Shown here: positions 1 through 5,539 of the stretch, one piece after another
How positions within the stretch are numbered: position 1 is the first letter of the stretch
Layout: every line of letters begins with the position of its first letter
NCBI GenBank assembly: GCA_029941985.1
Contig: JAPYTV010000054.1
Location: forward strand, 1 to 6,241
Source: Candidatus Pelagibacter sp.
GTDB taxonomy: Bacteria > Pseudomonadota > Alphaproteobacteria > Pelagibacterales > Pelagibacteraceae
DNA length: 6,241 bases
Direction of reading: 5' to 3'
Position numbers and translations under genes: made by a program
Notes under the pieces: generated by a model
The model's database searches: none
Told to the model about the DNA's origin: nothing
What the model saw: the letters and a program-made list of their open reading frames with translations, nothing else

Positions 1-33
1 ATCATGCCATGTTATACTCCAGACTTAAAGTGT

Positions 34-807
34 ATGGAAATTAATATCAATTGTGATTTGGGAGAAAAATCAGAGTTTCATTCAATTGAGAATGATCCTG
101 ATTTACTTAATATCATAAATTCTGCAAATATTGCATGTGGCTATCATGCTGGTGACGAAGAAACAATGAATATGGTTATTAAGATTTCAAAAACAAATGG
201 AGTGAGTATTGGCGCTCATCCCTCTTTTAATGATCTTGAAAATTTTGGAAGAAAAAGAATGAACTTAAGTTCTTCAGAAATAAAGAAGTTAATATTTAAA
301 CAATACGAAAAATTACAAACTATAGCCCAAAAACATGATGAAAATGTTACACACATAAAACCACATGGTGCACTTAATAACATGGCTTGCGAAGATTTAG
401 AGTTAGCCACTACACTTGCAATTGCTATCAATGAACTAAATAAAGATATTATATACCTTGTTCCAACCGGTTCAAAAATGGAAGTGGCTGCAAAAAAACT
501 TAACATGAAAATAGCGTGTGAAATATTTGCAGATAGAAATTATGAAGATGATGGAAATTTAGTTTCTAGAAAGAAGTCCAATGCATTAATTATAGATCCT
601 GAACAAGCAAAAAAACATGTATTAAATATGGTTAAAAATCAGTCCTTAAATTGCTTCAGCGGCAAACAAATACCTTGCGAGATTGACTCTGTTTGTGTAC
701 ATGGCGACAATGAAAGTTCATTAGCAACAGCTAAATCTATAAAAGATAATTTAGTTGGTAATGGCTTAATACTTAAACCCTTAAATAAATTGAAAAAATT
801 TAATTAA
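34..807 (+). CDS. pxpA: 5-oxoprolinase subunit A, LamB/YcsF family
   Basis: Cytoplasmic subunit of the PxpABC complex, which hydrolyses 5-oxoproline (pyroglutamate) to glutamate using ATP. Seen in the 257-residue product: N-terminal INCDLGE (5-11), SANIACGYHAGDE (30-42), IGAHPSF (59-65) with FGRKRM (71-76), HIKPHGALNN (107-116), EIFADRNY (163-170) and C-terminal CVHGDNES (221-228). These are the conserved blocks of the LamB/YcsF family in order, and the length is normal for it. I chose ATG 34 because family members begin directly with this INCDLGE strand. An in-frame ATG at 4 would add ten residues that look unrelated, and no strong ribosome binding site decides between them. PxpB and PxpC are not visible and may lie upstream. 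The next gene follows after 3 nt, so the two are probably co-transcribed. Family certain; 5-oxoproline as substrate is inferred from the family. Confidence 0.92.
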   Translation: MEININCDLGEKSEFHSIENDPDLLNIINSANIACGYHAGDEETMNMVIKISKTNGVSIGAHPSFNDLENFGRKRMNLSSSEIKKLIFKQYEKLQTIAQKHDENVTHIKPHGALNNMACEDLELATTLAIAINELNKDIIYLVPTGSKMEVAAKKLNMKIACEIFADRNYEDDGNLVSRKKSNALIIDPEQAKKHVLNMVKNQSLNCFSGKQIPCEIDSVCVHGDNESSLATAKSIKDNLVGNGLILKPLNKLKKFN

Positions 808-810
808 GAT

Positions 811-1296
811 ATGAAAAAAATTATATACATTTTATTACTAATTATAATTTTTCCGAATAATAGTTTTTCTGCTGCTACGGATAGTGGTTCTTCTGATGGT
901 ACATCAAGTTATACAAAAGCATATAATTTGATTAAACAGGCAAAAAAGTATGAAAAAAAAGGAAAAGCTGAAAAAGCACAAAAAAGATATAAAAAAGCTC
1001 AGAAACTTCTTTTAAAATCTAATAAAGAAAAACCTCTACAAGCAGATACATTAAATTATTTAGGCTTTACTACTAGAAAGCTTGGAGACTATAAAAAAGG
1101 AGAAGAGTTTTATCTACTAGGATTAAAAATTAATCCTAATCACAAAGGAATAAATGAATACCTTGGGGAACTTTATGTGGTTACTGAAAGAATAGATTTA
1201 GCTAAAGAAAGATTAGAAATATTAAAAGATTGTAACTGTGAAGAGTATGATGAGCTGAAGGAAATTATTGAAGGAACAAAGAAATCTAAATATTAA
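811..1296 (+). CDS. Small exported tetratricopeptide-repeat protein
   Basis: A 161-residue protein with a Sec-type signal peptide: MKK, a hydrophobic core at residues 4-14, and likely cleavage around residues 20-22 (SFSAA). A short Ser/Gly/Thr-rich linker follows (23-34). A Lys-rich helical pair (about 35-70) resembles a degenerate TPR. A clear TPR spans about 78-110, with LNYLGFTTRKLGDY, a GxxFYxxGL helix and the terminal INPNHKG. A third repeat spans about 112-140 (INEYLGELYV, then AKERLEIL). The C-terminus holds a Cys-x-Cys-Glu-Glu-Tyr motif (141-146), which I recall from other small proteobacterial TPR proteins, usually as CxxGCEEY. TPR proteins are protein-binding scaffolds; a periplasmic or envelope role is inferred and the partner is unknown. 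It starts 3 nt after pxpA with no obvious Shine-Dalgarno sequence, suggesting translational coupling. Its stop codon lies 1 nt from that of the opposing ligase gene. Confidence 0.85.
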   Translation: MKKIIYILLLIIIFPNNSFSAATDSGSSDGTSSYTKAYNLIKQAKKYEKKGKAEKAQKRYKKAQKLLLKSNKEKPLQADTLNYLGFTTRKLGDYKKGEEFYLLGLKINPNHKGINEYLGELYVVTERIDLAKERLEILKDCNCEEYDELKEIIEGTKKSKY

Positions 1297-1297
1297 T

Positions 1298-2815
1298 TTA
1301 TTTAATATTAATAAACTTATCTTTTATTTGATCAAATAATTTAAATTTAAAAATATTTATATTTTTTTTATCTATTCTTAAAGATGGTGTTCTTGGAAAT
1401 TTATCTGTTAAACACCAATACCTAGGAAAATAATTTTTTGATAAATCTTTTTTACAATTATTCATTATTTGTTTAACATTAAGAATATTACTTTTTGGAA
1501 TAATTAAAGCTATCATGTCGTTTTCGCCTATTTCAGCTTTAATTTTTAAAATAGCACTTTCTGAAATAAAATCTTTCTTATTTAAAGTTGTTTCAATTTC
1601 CCAAGCTGAAATATTTTCACCCCTAACTCTGACAGAATCGTTTTCTCTACCTATGTAGAAAAAATTACCCTTTTTGTCTTGTTTTGCTACATCACCTGTA
1701 TGAAGACCATCACTTTGCAATAATTCTTTAGTAGCTTTTTTATCATTATAATATCCTTTGGTGAGCAATCCTTTTATTTTTTCATTTACTATAATTTCAC
1801 CAATATTATCCATACTATTATTATTATTTTTTTCAATTTTAACATCAAGCCATGGAAGAGCTTTTCCTATTGAATTATTTTTTAAATCAAAATTAATTGT
1901 TGTAAAGCTTGAAGCTTCAGTCATACCATAAACCTCTCTTAATTTTATATTAAATCTTTTTTTAAACTTAGTGACAACGTCTGGTCGAGCACCAGCACCA
2001 AATCCAAGTTTAATATCATGTTTTTTGTCATATTTATTTTTTTTTAATTTTAATAAAATATCAAGAATTCCACCTAGATAGTGTAATTTACTAATTTTAT
2101 ATTTTCTTACTATAGACCAAAAATTTGTCGACGAAAATTTTTTAGTAATAATTATTTTAATATTTTTTAATAAAGCCAGTATTATTATTTCTAAACCACC
2201 AATATGATGCAAAGATTCCCATAATAATAATTTGTCTTTTTTGTTAATGTCTGCTGCTATTCCTGTTGCATAAGCTGACGCTAACAACATTTTCTGACTA
2301 ACCATTACACCTTTAGGAGGCCCCGTTGTTCCTGAGGTAAAGATAATACAACTTAATTCATCTAAATCCAAAATATTAAATAAATTTTTTTCCAATTCTA
2401 AATTTTTTAAATTTTTATTTATTTTAAAAATTTTTTTAAAAAAGTTTTTTGGTAAATTTTTTGGTTTGAGAATTTTTGAAAAAATTTTTTTAGGTTTTGT
2501 TAATTGTATAATATGCTTTAATCCAACACCTTTTCTTTCTGATCCTAAAGGAATCCAAATAATTCCAGATGTTATGCAAGCCAAAAATAATGTAATCTCT
2601 TCATAGGAGTTATCTAATAAACTTAATACTCTATCTCCTTTTTTTAGCCCATATTTTTTTAAGCCTCCTTTTACTTTCAAAATTTTTTCTATAAATTCTT
2701 TCCTTGTAATTTCACTTTTATTTTCAATAAACAAAACATGCCCTGGGTTTATTTTTGCAGTATCTATTAATAAATCTAAAATATTTTTAGTTGGTAATGA
2801 ATAGCTCTTAATCAA
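1298..2815 (-). CDS. Acyl-CoA ligase, AMP-forming (CaiC-like)
   Basis: Member of the acyl-adenylate-forming superfamily, expected to activate a carboxylic acid to its CoA thioester through an acyl-AMP. Seen in 505 residues: phosphate loop TSGTTGPPKG (160-169), A4-like HHIGG (203-207), GAGARP (274-279), A5 motif YGMTEAS (296-302), A7 HTGD (372-375), and A8 hinge GREND...RGENIS..EIE (389-408). The A8 form RGENIS resembles carnitine/crotonobetaine-CoA ligases. In the C-terminal A10 motif PRTPSLRI (474-481) the usual catalytic Lys of PRTxTGKI is Arg480. The start is TTG, in the same frame as and 6 nt after the enoyl-CoA hydratase stop. No alternative ATG occurs before residue 171 and no Shine-Dalgarno is visible, so coupling is likely. 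It is last in the TRAP operon, and the substrate is unknown. The gene is the most AT-rich and Lys/Asn-rich of the window, especially at residues 110-145. Confidence 0.88.
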   Translation of the reverse strand: MIKSYSLPTKNILDLLIDTAKINPGHVLFIENKSEITRKEFIEKILKVKGGLKKYGLKKGDRVLSLLDNSYEEITLFLACITSGIIWIPLGSERKGVGLKHIIQLTKPKKIFSKILKPKNLPKNFFKKIFKINKNLKNLELEKNLFNILDLDELSCIIFTSGTTGPPKGVMVSQKMLLASAYATGIAADINKKDKLLLWESLHHIGGLEIIILALLKNIKIIITKKFSSTNFWSIVRKYKISKLHYLGGILDILLKLKKNKYDKKHDIKLGFGAGARPDVVTKFKKRFNIKLREVYGMTEASSFTTINFDLKNNSIGKALPWLDVKIEKNNNNSMDNIGEIIVNEKIKGLLTKGYYNDKKATKELLQSDGLHTGDVAKQDKKGNFFYIGRENDSVRVRGENISAWEIETTLNKKDFISESAILKIKAEIGENDMIALIIPKSNILNVKQIMNNCKKDLSKNYFPRYWCLTDKFPRTPSLRIDKKNINIFKFKLFDQIKDKFINIK

Positions 2816-2821
2816 AAAATA

Positions 2822-3574
2822 TTATTTTTTAAAAAATTTTTTAGTTGTTTGTTGAGGTTCACCAGACTCAAATGAAATTCTGTGATATTTTTTTGCACTT
2901 TCAAATGCCTCGTCCATTCCAACTCTAAAAACTTCCCAAAATCTTCTTTTTGTAATTCTCATTGCATTCTGAGGTTTTTTTGATAATTCTTTTGCAATTT
3001 TTAATGACAGTTTCATAACATTGTTTTTATTTGTTAAATGATGAATTACCCCTTTGTCCAATGCTTCTTTTCCATTTAACATTTTTCCTGTTAAAGAAAG
3101 TTCAATTGATGTAGATAAACCTAACACTTTTTTAATTATCCAAGGACCAGCTACACTTACAATTCCTGAGTTTATTTCAACCTGTCCAATTTTTGTATCT
3201 TTATGAGAAACTCGTATATCTGTTAATAAAGTTAATTGAAATCCTGATCCTACTGCCACCCCATTAATACATGATATTGTTGGTATTTCTGCTGACCGAA
3301 TAGCTGTGTAAACTTTTTTAAATTCTTCTATCCAAGAATCTATTTGCTTAGGTTTAAAATCTTTTAATTCATTCAAATCTTGTCCCGCACAAAAAGCTTT
3401 TTTTCCTGAGCCTGTTAAAATAATTGCTTTTATTTTTTGTTCTTTTTTTATTTTTTTAAAAATATCACAAACTTTTAAACGCATTTCTTTATTCCATGCA
3501 TTTAAAACTTTTTCTCTATTTAGTGTAATTATACCTATTTTATTTATTTCCTTAAAAATAATACTTTGTTTCAT
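2822..3574 (-). CDS. Enoyl-CoA hydratase/isomerase family protein
   Basis: Crotonase-fold enzyme acting on acyl-CoA thioesters in the cytoplasm; 250 residues, a normal length. Seen: N-terminal ITLNR (16-20) and VLNAWN (23-28), oxyanion-hole segment AFCAGQDL (60-67), second oxyanion segment INGVAVGSGFQL (103-114), IGQVEINSGI (129-138), and SIELSLTGKMLNGKEALDKGVIHHL (156-180). Aligned to rat mitochondrial hydratase, Glu164 corresponds to Glu133 (GQVE), but Glu144 is replaced by Gln113 (GFQL). Simple hydration is therefore uncertain; isomerase, lyase or hydrolase chemistry is possible. I chose ATG 3574 because an AGGG Shine-Dalgarno lies 7 nt upstream and the match to the family begins here; a GTG at 3589 would add five residues and overlap dctM. 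The gene starts 4 nt after the dctM stop and is followed directly by the ligase, implying one pathway. Confidence 0.9.
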   Translation of the reverse strand: MKQSIIFKEINKIGIITLNREKVLNAWNKEMRLKVCDIFKKIKKEQKIKAIILTGSGKKAFCAGQDLNELKDFKPKQIDSWIEEFKKVYTAIRSAEIPTISCINGVAVGSGFQLTLLTDIRVSHKDTKIGQVEINSGIVSVAGPWIIKKVLGLSTSIELSLTGKMLNGKEALDKGVIHHLTNKNNVMKLSLKIAKELSKKPQNAMRITKRRFWEVFRVGMDEAFESAKKYHRISFESGEPQQTTKKFFKK

Positions 3575-3578
3575 ATTT

Positions 3579-4892
3579 TTACCCTGCACTTGCTGATCTT
3601 ACTGTGCTTGGTAAGTATGTTGCAAGTTCAGGAAAAGCAATCATTATAAAAACCATTACTACCATCACTAAAAACATCGGAAGTGCAGATTTTGCTAAAA
3701 AATACATCTCATGTTTTGTCATGCCCTGTAATACAAATAAGTTAAAACCAACTGGTGGTGTAATTTGTGCCATCTCAACTAAGACTGTTAAATATATTCC
3801 AAACCATATTACATTAATGCCAGCATCTCTTATCATGGGCTCTACAACCGCCATTGTTAAAACTATTGAAGAAATTCCATCTAAGAAACACCCCAACACA
3901 ATATAAAAAACCATCAAACACAATAATAGTTGTAAATTTGACATCCCAATTGATGCAATCCATTCTGCTATAGATCTAGGTAATCCAGTAAATCCCATTG
4001 ACATTGTTAAAAATGCACCTCCCGCTAAAATAAATGCTATCATACATGAGGTTTTTGTTGCCCCCATTAAACTTGCTAGAAATGTTTTCATGGTTAATGA
4101 CCCTTGCAATGTTGCTAGTATTAATCCTCCGATAACACCAAATGATGCAGCTTCTGTAGGTGTCGCCCACCCCATATACATTGATCCAATCACAAAAATA
4201 ATTAATGAAAATATTGGTATTAAAAATCTAGAGCTTTTAATTTTATCAATTAAACTAATCTGAGGGTCTTTTGGCGGCATTTTGTTTTTATTAATAGTAG
4301 CCCAAATCGCAACATACCCCATAAACAAAAATGCTAATACTATTCCTGGAAATATACCTGCCATAAATAATTGCACAATTGATTCATTAATTGTAACGCC
4401 GTAAACAATTAAAGTTAGAGATGGAGGAATCATTAATCCTAAAGTAGCTGATCCAGCTAACGTTCCTATGGTCATATTTTCTGGATAACCTCTTTTTCTT
4501 AATTCTGGAATCGACATCTTGCCCACTGTAGTTAAGGTTGCAGCTGATGAGCCTGAGACTGCAGCAAAAAAAGTGCAACCAACTATATTTGTATGTAGTA
4601 ACCTTCCTGGTAAATTGTTCATCCAAGGAGCTAGGCCTTTAAATAAATCTTCCGATAATTTTGTCCTATAGAGTATTTCACCCATCCATATGAACAAAGG
4701 TAATGCTGTTAAAGACCAACTCGAAGATGTGGTCCATATTGTTGTAATCATAGCATCTCCAGCTGGACGAACAGTAAACATTTCTATTCCAACATAAGCA
4801 ACACCCATTAAAGCTAAACCAATCCATACACCACTTCCTAAAAGAAAAAAAAGAGTAAATAAAAAAATAACTGTTAAATATAAGTTTTCCAT
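3579..4892 (-). CDS. dctM: TRAP transporter large permease, DctM family
   Basis: Large membrane subunit of a tripartite ATP-independent periplasmic transporter, which carries out cation-coupled (normally Na+) import of a substrate delivered by DctP. The 437 residues form many hydrophobic segments throughout, consistent with the roughly 12-helix DctM topology. Family signatures seen: LPLFIWMGEIL (64-74), GCTFFAAVSGSSAAT (105-119), MSIPELRKRGY (126-136), GLMIPPSLTLIVYG (152-165), MGWATPTEAASFG (240-252) and EMAQITPPVGFNLFVLQG (373-390). The paired Ser/Gly/Thr-rich loops at 112-123 and the second half-repeat match the substrate and cation-binding hairpins of the family. The ATG abuts the dctQ TAG stop with no gap and in the same frame. 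A GGAGG Shine-Dalgarno lies 13 nt upstream, inside dctQ. Length and motifs are complete. Specificity cannot be read from this subunit. Confidence 0.96.
   Translation of the reverse strand: MENLYLTVIFLFTLFFLLGSGVWIGLALMGVAYVGIEMFTVRPAGDAMITTIWTTSSSWSLTALPLFIWMGEILYRTKLSEDLFKGLAPWMNNLPGRLLHTNIVGCTFFAAVSGSSAATLTTVGKMSIPELRKRGYPENMTIGTLAGSATLGLMIPPSLTLIVYGVTINESIVQLFMAGIFPGIVLAFLFMGYVAIWATINKNKMPPKDPQISLIDKIKSSRFLIPIFSLIIFVIGSMYMGWATPTEAASFGVIGGLILATLQGSLTMKTFLASLMGATKTSCMIAFILAGGAFLTMSMGFTGLPRSIAEWIASIGMSNLQLLLCLMVFYIVLGCFLDGISSIVLTMAVVEPMIRDAGINVIWFGIYLTVLVEMAQITPPVGFNLFVLQGMTKHEMYFLAKSALPMFLVMVVMVFIMIAFPELATYLPSTVRSASAG
3582..3585 (-). promoter_or_regulatory. Ribosome binding site deciding the hydratase start
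   Basis: AGGG on the - strand, formed by the last sense codons of dctM, lies 7 nt before the ATG at 3574. Normal spacing here favours this ATG over the GTG at 3589, for which the motif would fall inside the coding sequence. Confidence 0.55.
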
Positions 4893-5477
4893 CTATTCTT
4901 GTTTTCCTCCATGATAATACTCAGAGTGTGAAGATACATCCTCAATGGCTTTTTCATCTTTTATTTCCCATTTTTCTTCGAGTTCATCATAGTCAAAAAA
5001 AATCACTTGATAAAATCTATCTACGAAAGCTATCGCTAAAATTAATGTTCCAATAACCATGGTCATTTGAGGTATCCACATTGGCCATGCATCATCTTGT
5101 TGAGAAATATCGTTTAATATGTAGGAAAAATGTGCACCTCTTGCTGCGTAATAAAAATAGTAGATACTAAGAAGAGAGCCCATTCCATAACACCATCTTT
5201 CTCCCCATTTTCTATGTTTACCTAATTTGCTCAAAAGCATTTTAACTCTTATGTGTCCGTCTTGATTAAGTGTATAAGCCATTGCAAAAAAAGCCGAAGT
5301 AGCCATTGCATAACCAGCATACGCCGTTGCACCCATAGCTGTACCACCCGTCCATCTGGCAACCATATTATAAACTATGATTACTAATATCATGAGTAAT
5401 CCAACTGCAGCTATATAAGCTGCACCTAAATACAATTTATCTAAAAAGGATCTTAATAAATGCTTTTTTTGTTCCAT
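4893..5477 (-). CDS. dctQ: TRAP transporter small permease, DctQ family
   Basis: Small membrane subunit that supports DctM and helps dock the binding protein. The 194 residues contain four hydrophobic segments at about 14-38, 50-72, 96-116 and 134-156, the normal DctQ topology. Family marks are AYTLNQDGHIRVKML (67-81; compare the DGHxRVD motif of the family) and WPMWIPQ (131-137) before the fourth helix. The C-terminal tail (161-194) is acidic and hydrophilic, ending in a His/Tyr/Gly-rich stretch, and is longer than in many DctQ proteins. The start ATG at 5477 lies only 9 nt beyond the T-tract of the intrinsic terminator that separates it from dctP. No clear Shine-Dalgarno is visible. Expression should therefore depend on read-through from dctP. 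The stop (TAG) is followed at once by the dctM ATG in the same frame. Confidence 0.94.
   Translation of the reverse strand: MEQKKHLLRSFLDKLYLGAAYIAAVGLLMILVIIVYNMVARWTGGTAMGATAYAGYAMATSAFFAMAYTLNQDGHIRVKMLLSKLGKHRKWGERWCYGMGSLLSIYYFYYAARGAHFSYILNDISQQDDAWPMWIPQMTMVIGTLILAIAFVDRFYQVIFFDYDELEEKWEIKDEKAIEDVSSHSEYYHGGKQE
4906..4910 (-). promoter_or_regulatory. Ribosome binding site of dctM
   Basis: GGAGG read on the - strand, the strongest Shine-Dalgarno match noted in the window, lies inside the last codons of dctQ. The spacer to the dctM ATG is 13 nt, longer than the usual 5-9. It supports independent initiation of dctM at 4892 in addition to coupling through the adjacent dctQ stop codon. Confidence 0.6.
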
Positions 5478-5486
5478 GAAATTTTT

Positions 5487-5517
5487 AAAAAAATGAGCCC
5501 AAAATTAATTGGGCTCA
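5487..5517 (-). terminator. Intrinsic terminator/attenuator between dctP and dctQ
   Basis: On the - strand the arms TGAGCCCAA and TTGGGCTCA (5509-5517 and 5494-5502) form a perfect 9-bp stem with five G-C pairs and a 6-nt loop, followed directly by seven T residues (5493-5487). This is a textbook Rho-independent terminator and the only strong GC-containing hairpin in an otherwise AT-rich window. It lies 22 nt past the dctP stop codon and ends 9 nt before the dctQ start. It most likely stops most transcripts after dctP, with partial read-through into dctQM and the CoA genes, giving an excess of binding protein over membrane subunits. On the + strand no T-tract follows, so it acts in one direction. 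Confidence 0.85.
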
Positions 5518-5539
5518 ATTCAAATTATTTATTTAACTA

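Noticed and set aside
4..33. Extended start for pxpA at ATG 4.
   Set aside because: The ten extra residues do not resemble the family N-terminus, which begins directly at the INCDLGE strand. ATG 34 fits better, although the upstream start cannot be fully excluded.
1..44. Possible 3' end of an upstream + strand gene. One open frame runs from the left edge to a TAA at 42-44 (ending LKVYGN), overlapping pxpA by 11 nt; another ends at a TAA at 26-28.
   Set aside because: PxpC or PxpB would be expected upstream, but 8-13 residues cannot be assigned to a family and neither frame can be favoured.
216..506. Open frame of 96 codons on the - strand opposite pxpA.
   Set aside because: It is antisense to conserved pxpA motifs and has no recognisable domain; its hydrophobic look comes from the complement of Lys/Glu codons.
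1291..1313. Inverted repeat TATTAAT/ATTAATA as a bidirectional terminator between the convergent operons.
   Set aside because: The stem is only 7 bp, contains no G-C pair and has a 9-nt loop, which is expected by chance at this base composition. There is no clean T-tract.
3604..3906. Open frame of about 100 codons on the + strand opposite dctM.
   Set aside because: It lies wholly inside the strongly supported dctM gene, has no recognisable family or ribosome binding site, and mirrors the codon pattern of dctM.
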